DNA of 21,131 bases from Pseudomonadota bacterium (GTDB lineage Bacteria > Pseudomonadota > Alphaproteobacteria > Rhizobiales > Hyphomicrobiaceae): the NCBI GenBank assembly GCA_021813195.1, contig JAKALI010000015.1, forward strand, positions 1 to 21,131, read 5' to 3'. Positions 7,352 through 16,164 of this stretch are shown piece by piece; position 1 is the stretch's first letter; every line of letters starts with the position of its first letter. The notes beneath the pieces are model-generated. The model ran no database searches. It saw nothing but the letters and a program-made list of their open reading frames with translations, and had not been told where the DNA came from. Made by a program: the position numbers and the translations under genes.

Positions 7352-8127
7352 AAATTAAAGCGGTAGGTAAGGCCGAGGCCGCCGACGAATTGACTTTCTT
7401 CTTCAACGATCGGGCTGTCCGCCGCGTCACCGATCAGGTGTGAGTACTGGCCCATCACCTTCAGGCTCCAGTGCGCACTGAGCGGCACATCGGCATTAAA
7501 GCCGACGAAAACGTCTTTAACCCCGGAATCGGCATTGTACGCTGGCAGGATGAGGGTGGGTGCGGCGACAGTGAAGTAGGCATCCATGTAATCGTCGTCG
7601 GCCCAGGTGGCACCCGCAAGGGCCGTGACCTTTATCGCGCCGAAGGTCAACGGAGTTTCGGCGCCAAAGCGTAAAAGACCTCCGGTCTCGTCGCCCGAGA
7701 CCTGGTGGTTGTAGGACACAAACGGCTTGAACGTGCCGAAGTTGTAAGCTGCAAAGCCGCCGACGACGACGCCACCATCGACGTCTCCGAGTCCAGCCAA
7801 CCGCGCGCTATCGCTTTCGTCGCGATCGAAGCGCCAGCCGACAACCGGTCCGGCCTCGAAGCCGTTGAAATTGAGAAGGCGGATCCGAACGTCATCCGGG
7901 CCGCGGAACTGAATAAAGCCCGTATCACTCGATCCGGCCGGAGCCACGAGCGGAGCACCAATCACTTCGTAGTCCTTCGATCCCTCGTATTTGGGCGCGA
8001 CAATCACAAAGCCACCGGCTTGGAGCTCCAGCGGTCCGCCCCCGAACATGTCCGTGGCCTGCGCCGAAGCCGACCCGATGAGGACAACCATGAGAGATGT
8101 CAGAACGGCGCGAGACGGGCTCAACAT
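7342..8127 (-). CDS. MipA/OmpV family outer-membrane protein
   Basis: A predicted 261-residue outer-membrane beta-barrel. Residues 1-24 form a Sec signal peptide (hydrophobic core TSLMVVLIGSASA, cleavage near SAQA-TD). Family hallmarks are VAPKYEGSKDY near the mature N-terminus, GPVVGWRFDRDES, the AGLGDVDGG segment, HLIGDAADSPIV and a C-terminal strand ending TYRFNLGP. In other bacteria MipA acts as a scaffold between murein synthase and hydrolase, and OmpV relatives are porin-like; the role here is not deducible. A TTG start 15 nt upstream (8142) is possible, but the ATG places the signal peptide normally. It is monocistronic by appearance and convergent with cysI. Confidence 0.85.
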   Translation of the reverse strand: MLSPSRAVLTSLMVVLIGSASAQATDMFGGGPLELQAGGFVIVAPKYEGSKDYEVIGAPLVAPAGSSDTGFIQFRGPDDVRIRLLNFNGFEAGPVVGWRFDRDESDSARLAGLGDVDGGVVVGGFAAYNFGTFKPFVSYNHQVSGDETGGLLRFGAETPLTFGAIKVTALAGATWADDDYMDAYFTVAAPTLILPAYNADSGVKDVFVGFNADVPLSAHWSLKVMGQYSHLIGDAADSPIVEEESQFVGGLGLTYRFNLGP

Positions 8128-8647
8128 CGGCAAGTATTCCAAGTCACGTTCTCAACAGACGAGATCGAGGCAACGTCGCAATGGACTGCTGCACCAATTG
8201 GAAGAAGTAGCTCAATTCAAATCGTGTGACAAAGCAGAACCCATGCTCGTGGACCTGTTCGACGTTGGGCGTGGCAAGGCGGCTACAGGGCCGAGCTTTA
8301 CCCACGGTCACGGATGTCCTCCCTGCCGATCGGGTGTGCTGTCGTCTCGACAGCGTGCCTCCAGCGTGACCAACCGGTGCACATCACCTGTCTTTCAGCA
8401 GCAGGTCGAAGGTGGAGGGTTGCGAATTCGGGACAATACAGTCGGCAGGTGCGATCCACCCCCTGATCATGAGGCCTCGACGCAAGGGTGCCAACGGTTG
8501 CCATCAGGGAATTCGGCTTTCCTGGATTGTCACGTCGACCGTGCCGGCTTAGACTTGTAAACTATCAATACTCTCCATGAACGAGGCGGGGACAGACGAT
8601 CGATCCGCGCATTTTGATATGGGTCTGCGCATCATCGGAATATCGAT
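8128..8647. other. 520-nt divergent intergenic region, no gene seen
   Basis: This gap separates divergent mipA and the GH113-like gene. Short open frames such as 8298-8504 (minus) give arginine- and histidine-rich translations with no family resemblance. The only structure I can support is a candidate promoter at 8527-8555. The purpose of the rest is unclear; decayed coding sequence cannot be excluded. Confidence 0.6.
8527..8555 (+). promoter_or_regulatory. Candidate sigma-70 promoter for the GH113-like gene
   Basis: TTGTCA (8527-8532) and TAGACT (8550-8555) with a 17-nt spacer match the consensus at 5/6 and 4/6 positions. It lies about 90 nt before the coding start and points toward it. Eye-based prediction. 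Confidence 0.4.
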
Positions 8648-9730
8648 GTGGATCGTCGCGAATTTCTAAAACTTGCAGGGGGAGGTGCCGTGGCGGGAGC
8701 CGCGTTGAGTTCCGGCTGCGACGCCCCTCCGCTGAGGGTGCGACCCGAGCTCCTGGGTTTCAATTTGATCACGTGGGATAGCAAGGCGATGATGCGGGCC
8801 GCGCCATGGCTCGACACAATCAAGATACTCCGTACGCTTGGAGTTCCGCGCGTCACTCTCGTCCCCTACCGCATCCTGAACGACAAAACACGTCAACTCG
8901 TGAGCAAGAGCGCGTATGGGCTCATCGAGGGACCACCACCTCCCATTTTGGCAGAGATTATGGCTGCAGCGCGCTCGCATGGGCTCAGCGTCGGGCTCAA
9001 ACCTATGATTGAGATCGACAACCCGGAAGGGGAGGGCGTCATTTGGCGGGGGACCATTCGTCTCAACGACGCCACCCGCTCGGCGTTCTTTTCATCCTAC
9101 AAGGGTTATGTCTTTGAATTACTCAGAGTAGCGCTCGCGAACGGTGTGGACCGCTTCTATATCGGTTCCGAACTGAGCGGAGTTGCGATGGACCCAACCT
9201 GCACGCCGTTCTGGTTGGATTTGATCAGAGCGTGTCGCCGCGAAATCGGCGGCGGATCGTGTATTTTGAGTTACGCGGCAAATTACGACGAATACCAGAA
9301 TGTTCCGTTCTGGGGTGCTCTCGATGAGATCGGCATCGATGCCTACTTCCCGTTGGCTCGCGCCCGCGAGGCCGTCGGTCGTGGCCGTCCGAGCGTTGAT
9401 CTTCTGCAGCGGCGACTGGTTCGGATTATGGAGGATATTCACGCCGTCTCACGCCGGCATAACCGTCCCATCATGCTCGCAGAATGGGGTGTTGTACCGT
9501 TCGATCTAACGTCGACGGAACCATCAAGTGTTGAACCGTCGTTGGAACCCGATCCTGAAGAAGCGCTCAACGCTTATAAAGCCGTGCTTAATGTCGTGAA
9601 TGGGCAAGGACCTTGGCTTACGGGTATTGATTTCTGGCATTGGAGCGTCTCACGCCGCAACGACAGCGCCTACGCTGTCACTGCCGACAGCCAAGTCGCC
9701 CGTTTGGTGCGGTCCGCGCTCATGTCGTGA
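8648..9730 (+). CDS. GH113-like TIM-barrel glycosidase-type protein, exported
   Basis: A 360-residue protein resembling the glycoside hydrolase 113/TIM-barrel family (known members include beta-mannanases). The N-terminus MDRREFLKLAGGGAVAGAAL looks like a Tat signal (RRxFLK) and ends in SSGC, an imperfect lipobox with Cys24 as possible lipid anchor. Candidate catalytic carboxylates are Glu175 in YIGSELSG and Glu279 in IMLAEWG, late in the barrel as expected. SYAANYDEYQ (208-217) followed by FWGALDEIGIDAYFPL (221-236) is very typical of the family, and FWHWSVSRRND lies near the C-terminus. The GTG start has GGAA 7 nt upstream. It is convergent with the epimerase gene, with only 9 nt between stops. 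Placement beside a glycan synthesis operon suggests trimming or release of that polymer (inference). The substrate is unknown. Confidence 0.7.
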   Translation: MDRREFLKLAGGGAVAGAALSSGCDAPPLRVRPELLGFNLITWDSKAMMRAAPWLDTIKILRTLGVPRVTLVPYRILNDKTRQLVSKSAYGLIEGPPPPILAEIMAAARSHGLSVGLKPMIEIDNPEGEGVIWRGTIRLNDATRSAFFSSYKGYVFELLRVALANGVDRFYIGSELSGVAMDPTCTPFWLDLIRACRREIGGGSCILSYAANYDEYQNVPFWGALDEIGIDAYFPLARAREAVGRGRPSVDLLQRRLVRIMEDIHAVSRRHNRPIMLAEWGVVPFDLTSTEPSSVEPSLEPDPEEALNAYKAVLNVVNGQGPWLTGIDFWHWSVSRRNDSAYAVTADSQVARLVRSALMS

Positions 9731-9739
9731 CAGAGCCCC

Positions 9740-10924
9740 TCAAACAGGTGGCGGATCCGCTCGCAGTGTTGTACCGTCGGAGATGACTTCAGCCGTGCGA
9801 CGCAGCAAGCGCTCCGCAGCGTCATCGTCAAGGAGAAGCCGGGCGATGCGTTGCGCAGCGTGCCCATCACCGAATGGGCTCATGGCATTGATGCGCGTCG
9901 GATGACTGCCGGCTGTCAAGTTGCGGACTGTGTTGACGATAAGATCCGTATCAGTTCCAACGAGGTGCCCAAACCCGGCGTCGACAACTTCAGGCCGCTC
10001 AGTCACCTCTCGAGTGATGACGACAGGGATGCCGAACGAGGGTGCTTCTTTCTGAATACCCCCAGAATCGGTGACCACGGTCCAAGCCCGCGCGAGGAGA
10101 TAGACGAAATCGGTGTAACGCAGAGGATCGACAAGATGAATATTGGCGTTTGAACCGAGATGCTGCGCTACCGCGGCCCGAACCGCAGGATTTGGATGCA
10201 CGGGGAAAACCAGGACTTTGTCACCGTCCTCTGCCAGGAGGCGTAAGGCTTCAAGCACCCGTGCCATGGGCTCGCCGAAGTTTTCACGGCGATGACCTGT
10301 CACGAGAATCAATTTTTTGTTCAACGGCAGAGTGGCCAGTGACGTGTTGTGCAGTTCATGGCCCTCAGCGAGTCGATGGCGGACATATTCAAGGGCATCG
10401 ACGACCGTGTTTCCGGTGGTCACGATCTGGTTACGCGACACACCCTCTCGCACCAGATTGTCGTAGGCGGCGCGCGTGGGCGGAAAGTGCCACGTTGTCG
10501 CGATTGCGATCACACGTCGCGAGAATTCTTCTGGCCATGGTGCTTCTAGGTTGTGCGTCCGCAATCCGGCTTCGACATGGGCCACAGGCACACGATGCAG
10601 AAATCCTGCAATGGCTCCCGCCATGGCCGACAGCGTGTCGCCTTGGACGACAATCGAGTCGTAGGATCTGGTGCGCAAAATTTCACCAAGGCGTTCGAGA
10701 ATACGCCCAGCCTTTTCCGAAAGACTCTTCTGGTCCATCACGTCCGTGGCGGAGAAACTGACGTCGATTTCGAATAAATCGATCAGGCCGTCGGCCAGAT
10801 CGACGTGCTGCCCGGTCCAGAACACTTCGACGTGTGCCCTTTGTCGTGCACGCATTGCGCGATACACGGGTCCGAGTTTGATGATCTCAGGCCGGGTTCC
10901 GAACACCATAAGAGATCGATGCAC
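9740..10924 (-). CDS. wecB: UDP-N-acetylglucosamine 2-epimerase (non-hydrolysing)
   Basis: This cytoplasmic enzyme interconverts UDP-GlcNAc and UDP-ManNAc, supplying activated ManNAc for surface polysaccharide. The 394-residue length and motifs fit the WecB/MnaA family: FGTRPEIIKLGPV (8-20), QGDT with Asp95, HVEAGLRT with Glu118, PWPEEFSRR with Glu132, TGHRRENFG with His211, and the C-terminal DSGGIQKEAPSFGIPV. These correspond closely to the catalytic residues known for E. coli WecB. The GTG start has AAGGAG with a 7-nt spacer, a strong ribosome binding site. It is the last gene of the operon, 45 nt after the glycosyltransferase, and ends 9 nt from the convergent GH113-like gene. The symbol is by family; the pathway need not be enterobacterial common antigen. 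No wecC-like dehydrogenase is present here. Confidence 0.93.
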   Translation of the reverse strand: MHRSLMVFGTRPEIIKLGPVYRAMRARQRAHVEVFWTGQHVDLADGLIDLFEIDVSFSATDVMDQKSLSEKAGRILERLGEILRTRSYDSIVVQGDTLSAMAGAIAGFLHRVPVAHVEAGLRTHNLEAPWPEEFSRRVIAIATTWHFPPTRAAYDNLVREGVSRNQIVTTGNTVVDALEYVRHRLAEGHELHNTSLATLPLNKKLILVTGHRRENFGEPMARVLEALRLLAEDGDKVLVFPVHPNPAVRAAVAQHLGSNANIHLVDPLRYTDFVYLLARAWTVVTDSGGIQKEAPSFGIPVVITREVTERPEVVDAGFGHLVGTDTDLIVNTVRNLTAGSHPTRINAMSPFGDGHAAQRIARLLLDDDAAERLLRRTAEVISDGTTLRADPPPV

Positions 10925-10969
10925 GCAGAAACTCCTTCGACGCTGGAACTGATTGGCGTATGCGAACAG

Positions 10970-13702
10970 TCAGGAAGGTCTTGGTATCGCGGGCAGACTC
11001 TGCCGAAAGCTGGTAGCAGGCCGTGCGCGGCATTGCGGACTCTCGCAGGCGCGGCGCAAATGTGTGGATGCGCGGCGGACGTTGGATGTCTTGGTCGGCT
11101 GCGGAAAGGTCACTTGCGCGACGGCTATGCCTTGCGCTGGGCGCGCCTTACTCTTGATGGTGTTTGCTCCGCGAGATGTGACCTTTGACGCTGTCGCCAT
11201 GGATTTCTTCACGCCGCTCGGGCTCAATTTCGTCGGTTTGTCATCCTGCGGATCCTTATCTCGTACCCGTGCAAATTTCTGCCGTGGCGGCGCATCGAGG
11301 TAACGGGAAGCGCGGCCGGCTTTTTTGAGGATCGCGCGATCGGCGTCCTCGATGGCTGCGAGAGTTGCTTTAACTTTCTCTTGGAGTGCGCGCTCGTCCT
11401 CGACTCTCTCCGCCCGCTCTGTCACCAGAGGCGGCGTTGACGGCAGATCCCTTTGCAGACCATCCCGGACTTCTGGCTGAGCAATGAGCGGGGGCCTCGC
11501 ATTCGCGGGCTGTGCCTCGCGCGTTCGCGTCAAGATCGCTGTGTCGGAAAGAGCTGCGCGTGCTATCCCGTCCTCGGCGATTCGAACCACCTCGTCAGAC
11601 TGCACGACGAGCTGGGGTGGGCGCGTGATGGCGCCGGTCTGGAGGGTTTCGAAGGCGTCGTCGGAGCCGGCGTTTGCAACCAGCACATCCGCGCCATCGA
11701 CAACAGCGGGCTCGCGCGCCCGTCCGATGAGTCGCGCGTCCTCAGATGCCGCATTTGCCAATGAAAACTCCGCCATACTGGTCGCCGTCGCAATCAGTCG
11801 TGCATTTTTGATGGGATCGGGTAACTCTTGTGTCCCGCTATGCTCTGCATCGACGGCTGCGATCTCATCGGCGGGCTCCGATTCTTCAAGTGCTGCAAGA
11901 GCGATCGTGGCGTCCAGAGGCTGCGGGGGCACCGCGGCGGCGATGATTCGTTCATCGCGCATGGCGGCCGAGGCGAGACTGAATTCGGCCAGCGCGATGG
12001 TCGTTGCGGGCAACGGATCGGGTACCTCATGCTTGGGCTGCGCCGTGGGGTTCGACGACGTGATTGGTATCTCTGGGGGAGAGGGGCGAGGCACCTGCGC
12101 GACCGCCAGGCCTTCGACGATGCGCCGTTCTTCGTTGTCGATGACATCCGGATCGGATCCCGCGACCTGCAAGGGGGCCGGTGCAAGGAGCGGCTCCAGA
12201 ACCCGCAGGCCGCCCGCAACGATCAGGCCGAGGATGCCGAGCGTGACCGCACCGCCGGCAGCCGTCGCGAAGGACCTATTGGTCCAGGCAGACCGTGACT
12301 GCGATGTCCGACCCGCGCTCGCCTCGGCCGGTGCTAGCCTCGCGCCGGATAGGCTAAACGTTACCGGGATTTCGTGTTGGGTTTTCGCCCAGGCAATAGG
12401 TTTTGAGGCTAATCCCGACTCAACAATGAAGCTGCGCCACGCCCGCGCGGCGGCAAGAGCATTGATGATCAGTGCGATCGGCCAGCGCGCGAGAAGTCCG
12501 ACGATGTCGTAGGTGTGGTAGATCGTCTTGAGCGCCAACGCCTTCATCATGACGCGCACAACGATGTTGAGGCTGTTCATCGCCAGGACGCCGATCAAGA
12601 GCGTCTTCTGCCAATCGGCCATGGCGCTGTAATCCGGCTGGATCATCAGACAGGCCGCGAGGATGACGAGTGAGATCAGCGGCAGGAAATTTGCGATGGC
12701 ACCCTTACGGTCGCGATAGAGAAAAAAGCGATTCCACGCAGAGCCGAACCATCCCACCCGTCGCGCGCTCTCAAAGCCGATACCATACGTCCAGCGTGTC
12801 CGCTGGCGAACCGAGGACCAGAATGCCTTTGGAAAATACTCGAGCGTTGCAACGATTGGAGATTGAGACCCGGGGCCTTCCCGATACGCGGCAAAAGCTG
12901 TCGAGAAGCCTACAAGATGCGCTTGAGCGCCGAGGATGTAATCCTCTGTAACACTGCCAGGTTCCAGGACGTGTCCCCGCGTCGATAAAAAATAGAGGAT
13001 GAGGTCTTTGCGAAGGCAGGTGCCAACGCCCGCAGACGGCACGAAAGCACCGAGCTCCTGCCTGAGCAGCATCTCGGAGGTGTGTCGTTCAGCGAACTCC
13101 TCCATGTATGTCGCGCCGACCAGAGATCGGGAACGCGAATCGATCGAGAATATCGGGATCTGGATCATCGCGTGGTGCGCGGCTTCGCGCGCATAGACCT
13201 CGAAGGAGCGCGGTGCGATCACGTCCTCGCTATCGTGCAGGACGACGAGGTCGGGAGCATTGCTTGGCTGCGCGAACACGCGCCAAAACATTTCATTAAG
13301 CATCTGGCCTTTGGATGTGGGCCCATTGCGTCGATTGACGACAACTTCCACCGTTGAGGGGAATCTTCGCGCCAAGTCCTCCGCCACGGCCCGCGTTTCA
13401 ACATCATTGGGGTAGACGCCCAGGACAAAACGCACCTGGGTGGAGCCGAAATTCGCAAGATTGCGTTCGACCATCGGGCCCAGGACGTCGGCCTCGTGCC
13501 AGTTCGCAACGAAAATGGCGATCGCTGGTTGTTGAACCACGACGGTCGCTTGTTCCGACCGGTCCGATGTGTCGCGCAAGGTCTTGAAGCGCGGCTGGCG
13601 CAGTTTGACGTGGCTTAAAACGTCGACGATGAGATCATCGAGCGAAGCGAGAAGCACGAGGACGCCAACGATGAGAAGCGTCGTTGCCAGCGCGATTTCC
13701 AT
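10970..13702 (-). CDS. NfrB-like membrane glycosyltransferase (GT2) with long disordered C-terminal tail
   Basis: A 910-residue inner-membrane protein. Residues 1-28 are a membrane segment; 58-330 form a GT-A family 2 catalytic domain with KGQMLNE (131-137), HDSED (156-160, nucleotide-sugar/metal site), VTEDY (251-255, catalytic base) and QRTRW (300-304, QxxRW polymerase signature). Membrane segments follow at about 335-355, 366-392 and 400-420, with a further one at about 480-502. Domain layout and motifs recall NfrB, the inner-membrane glycosyltransferase of the phage N4 receptor glycan. NfrB's C-terminal c-di-GMP-binding MshEN-type domain is not recognisable; instead residues 505-910 are Ala/Pro/acidic low-complexity sequence becoming Lys/Arg-rich near the end, with a repeated motif. 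The tail side (periplasm or cytoplasm) is undetermined. It lies between the DUF2334 gene and wecB. Confidence 0.8.
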   Translation of the reverse strand: MEIALATTLLIVGVLVLLASLDDLIVDVLSHVKLRQPRFKTLRDTSDRSEQATVVVQQPAIAIFVANWHEADVLGPMVERNLANFGSTQVRFVLGVYPNDVETRAVAEDLARRFPSTVEVVVNRRNGPTSKGQMLNEMFWRVFAQPSNAPDLVVLHDSEDVIAPRSFEVYAREAAHHAMIQIPIFSIDSRSRSLVGATYMEEFAERHTSEMLLRQELGAFVPSAGVGTCLRKDLILYFLSTRGHVLEPGSVTEDYILGAQAHLVGFSTAFAAYREGPGSQSPIVATLEYFPKAFWSSVRQRTRWTYGIGFESARRVGWFGSAWNRFFLYRDRKGAIANFLPLISLVILAACLMIQPDYSAMADWQKTLLIGVLAMNSLNIVVRVMMKALALKTIYHTYDIVGLLARWPIALIINALAAARAWRSFIVESGLASKPIAWAKTQHEIPVTFSLSGARLAPAEASAGRTSQSRSAWTNRSFATAAGGAVTLGILGLIVAGGLRVLEPLLAPAPLQVAGSDPDVIDNEERRIVEGLAVAQVPRPSPPEIPITSSNPTAQPKHEVPDPLPATTIALAEFSLASAAMRDERIIAAAVPPQPLDATIALAALEESEPADEIAAVDAEHSGTQELPDPIKNARLIATATSMAEFSLANAASEDARLIGRAREPAVVDGADVLVANAGSDDAFETLQTGAITRPPQLVVQSDEVVRIAEDGIARAALSDTAILTRTREAQPANARPPLIAQPEVRDGLQRDLPSTPPLVTERAERVEDERALQEKVKATLAAIEDADRAILKKAGRASRYLDAPPRQKFARVRDKDPQDDKPTKLSPSGVKKSMATASKVTSRGANTIKSKARPAQGIAVAQVTFPQPTKTSNVRRASTHLRRACESPQCRARPATSFRQSLPAIPRPS
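11531..11989 (-). repeat. Three-copy degenerate motif in the glycosyltransferase tail
   Basis: Within the tail, AEFSLASAAMRDERII (residues 572-587), AEFSLANAASEDARLI (644-659) and a weaker AEDGIARAALSDTAIL (709-724) are related and spaced by 72 and 65 residues. The first two share 11 of 16 positions. They could be short amphipathic helices serving as docking sites in an otherwise disordered region. Seen directly in the translation; function is inference. Confidence 0.6.
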
Positions 13703-13779
13703 GACGCAGTACTCAATCCGCTACGCAAGCTTTGTTGACATTGCAAACCAACCGACCCGATGGCCGACTGACACGCAGG

Positions 13780-15636
13780 CTAGTTTGGCACTTGGCTCGG
13801 TTGACCGAGTGAGCCAAATCTGTCCGGCCCCTTCGTTACTGATGCCTCGAATTCGGACAGACCCGTGAATTGAAAGCCCAGCAGCTTCAAACCCGCCAGA
13901 AGTTTGCGCAGCTCCAGCGTATCGCCGGCGAACCGGCCGATCCCGCCGTCTTCTTTGCTGGCAAAGATGTAGGGGTGGTAGAAGAAGGAGGCCCAATAGT
14001 CCCGTATGACTTGATTTCGTCGCGCGTCCGCCAGCATGTCGTCGACGGTACGAATGAAAGCGGTTTGCTCACTCGTAGCATAGGACAAGTAGCCGAGCGT
14101 CTCCGGAAGAATACGCTGCCCATAGACGTCCCGATAGATTTCATACGGGAACATCTGGGTGAGGCCGCTCTGTGAGCGATTGTCCAGCCCTTCAAGCTGT
14201 CGTCCCTTGAGGTCTTCAAGCCTTTGGCGATCCACGGAGGGCATCTCGGGTGCACGTGTCCGATCCGCCGCTGGGATTGTAAATTTGGCGCCGAAAGAAG
14301 AAGGATAGTAGGTCATGCGGCCGACTTGCCAGGGAATGACCTCAGCGAACGTGCGCGCATTGACAGCGGACGCGTGGTAGTGGGGCGTCACCCAGTATCT
14401 CGGCTTGATATTGTAGGCCTCGAAAACGGGTAAGGCTTGCGCCAGCCTGTCGAGTGTCCATTGCACCGAGTCCTCACCAATCGGCCGATTGGCGACCATG
14501 TCCCAGAATTCGTAATCGTCACCGGATGTTCCCGAATGCGGGTTCTTGCGAGCCCCGTACTGGTGCGTCACCCCGTGCCAAATGATGGCATTCCGTTCTT
14601 CTCCCGCAATTCTGCGTACGAGCGCGAGGAAATTGGCTTGTGTGTCGGCCCGCACGGGCGTGGCAACGACGCCCGAGCCATACGCATTGAACGGGTCTGC
14701 GAACAGAGGAATGTGTGCGATCGAGAAGGGGACATTCTCGGCGATGTGGGCCGATAGCGTCGCTTCCAACAGGCGAAGTTCGTAGAAACCGTGGATGTCT
14801 TCCGTGCGTGAAAAGGCCAGGGGCTGACTGCGAACCGGCTCCTCATCGAGGATATCGAACAACACGTCGGCAAACACGAAATACCGATCCGCCTCGTGCA
14901 TGTACGAGAACGGAATATCGCCGACGACGAATTTCTTGCCTGCCCGTAAGATGTAGGGCGTCATCTGATAGGTTTTGTTGTGGATGAGATTGGCGAGCAC
15001 CTTGTTCTTGGCGTCGCCATTCGTGGGCACGAAGCGCACGGCCGCAAACGCGCCGATGGTCTCGCCCTCCCAGCGTTCGACGGACTTGCGAAACAGTCGG
15101 TCTTTGTAGGCGACGTGCTGGAAGAAGCCTGGCTCGTTCTCTTGGGCAGTCTGGCTGCGGGATGTGTCGTCGATGGTGACTTGACCCGAAACCACGTGAT
15201 CGAAGGTCTTTGCAAAGATGCTCTGATTAAGCTGATTTTGGCCGAATCCGACCCACGCCATCAGCCGGTCTTTGCCGAGGAAGTCGGCCAGAAACGCCTC
15301 AGGGATGTCCGTGTCTGCAGACGTGCCGAGGTAAATCGTGCTCTTGCAGGTCTCAAGATCTGCCGTTGTGTAAGATGCGATCGGACGAACACGTATCTCG
15401 TAGTGCGGCCAATGCCCCAGGAGATTGGCCAACATGATCGCGTTGATGGGTCCCGAGCCGTCGGCCTCGACTTCGTCATGGTAAATGTTGAGACACGGCG
15501 CCGACGCTGCGCGCTTGTCTATTGCTGTATCGGCGTCCGAGGGCGCGCCGCGAACCCCGCTCGTTGTACCTATCAGAGCGCAGACCAGTACGCTGCATGC
15601 AAAGGGGGCAGTGCACGCGCGACGCGATACTAACAT
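13780..15636 (-). CDS. DUF2334 polysaccharide-deacetylase-like exported protein
   Basis: A 618-residue protein from ATG 15636, beginning with a Sec-type signal (positively charged MLVSRRA, hydrophobic FACSVLVCALIGTTSG, cleavage near GVRGA). The central region matches the DUF2334 branch of the NodB-like deacetylases: AFSRTEDIHGFYEL with Glu279-Asp280 in the place of the metal-binding acidic residues, and IIWHGVTHQYG with His354 and His358 as metal-binding histidines. A later WVTPHYHAS segment may complete the site. The likely role is removal of acetyl groups from a secreted glycan in the periplasm (inference). The frame is open 39 codons further upstream (15753), but that extension would bury the signal peptide. 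It heads the minus-strand operon, 77 nt before the glycosyltransferase. N- and C-terminal parts have no domain I can name. Confidence 0.72.
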   Translation of the reverse strand: MLVSRRACTAPFACSVLVCALIGTTSGVRGAPSDADTAIDKRAASAPCLNIYHDEVEADGSGPINAIMLANLLGHWPHYEIRVRPIASYTTADLETCKSTIYLGTSADTDIPEAFLADFLGKDRLMAWVGFGQNQLNQSIFAKTFDHVVSGQVTIDDTSRSQTAQENEPGFFQHVAYKDRLFRKSVERWEGETIGAFAAVRFVPTNGDAKNKVLANLIHNKTYQMTPYILRAGKKFVVGDIPFSYMHEADRYFVFADVLFDILDEEPVRSQPLAFSRTEDIHGFYELRLLEATLSAHIAENVPFSIAHIPLFADPFNAYGSGVVATPVRADTQANFLALVRRIAGEERNAIIWHGVTHQYGARKNPHSGTSGDDYEFWDMVANRPIGEDSVQWTLDRLAQALPVFEAYNIKPRYWVTPHYHASAVNARTFAEVIPWQVGRMTYYPSSFGAKFTIPAADRTRAPEMPSVDRQRLEDLKGRQLEGLDNRSQSGLTQMFPYEIYRDVYGQRILPETLGYLSYATSEQTAFIRTVDDMLADARRNQVIRDYWASFFYHPYIFASKEDGGIGRFAGDTLELRKLLAGLKLLGFQFTGLSEFEASVTKGPDRFGSLGQPSQVPN

Positions 15637-16164
15637 GGCCACATCCACTTTTTGAACGCCACGAACGACGGCGACTGTGAAGACAGGAGACTGGCACACG
15701 CTCTGATGTCGGATCGTCTCAAAGAAGAGCCCGACCACTGTCATGGCACACAAGCTCGCATTCGATGAGGCAAATCAGATCGCCTGATCCATTATGCGTT
15801 TGTCACGTGCCGCGCGCCAAAAAAGTTCCGTCGCAACTGGATTGCCATCAGCCAAACTCCAGCTCGGGAGCAGAACCCTAACAAAATGTTACGTTATGTA
15901 CCAGAGACGCAATGTCAACATGAACGAGAGCCGGGACGGAAAAGAAATTCTGATCAGCGTCAATATGATGACCGAGCGACGAGCCATAAACTGTCGATCG
16001 CTTAATCCGAGCGGCCGGCACGCAGAAATGACCCGAAAAGAACATCTGAACACATATTATTCAGCAATAGAAACACAGATCGTCGTCACGCGGGATCCGC
16101 ACCGAGTACTTGCGGTTGAGCGGAACGCCCTACGTCATGAATTGAGAAGGGCGTTGCCGCATGT
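15637..16164. other. 528-nt gap between bcsS-like gene and DUF2334 gene
   Basis: No supported gene. A plus-strand frame (15794-16261) exists but runs antisense into the bcsS-like 3' end, lacks a ribosome binding site and resembles nothing. The gap is locally AT-richer (about 15880-16080) and probably holds the promoter of the DUF2334-glycosyltransferase-wecB operon; I could not choose elements confidently. Confidence 0.55.
16124..16155 (-). terminator. Inverted repeat downstream of bcsS-like gene, possible terminator
   Basis: AACGCCCT (16124-16131) and AGGGCGTT (16148-16155) pair perfectly over 8 bp with a 16-nt loop, starting about 10 nt after the bcsS-like stop on the minus strand. There is no clear T tract, so a transcript 3'-end stem or weak terminator is all that can be said. 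Confidence 0.35.

Noticed and set aside
11484..12512. 342-residue plus-strand open frame rich in Ala and Ser
   Set aside because: Mirror of the biased low-complexity tail of the glycosyltransferase on the other strand; no ribosome binding site or family resemblance.
15637..15753. 39-codon upstream extension of the DUF2334 gene
   Set aside because: It would place a normal Sec signal peptide internally; ATG 15636 is the better start.
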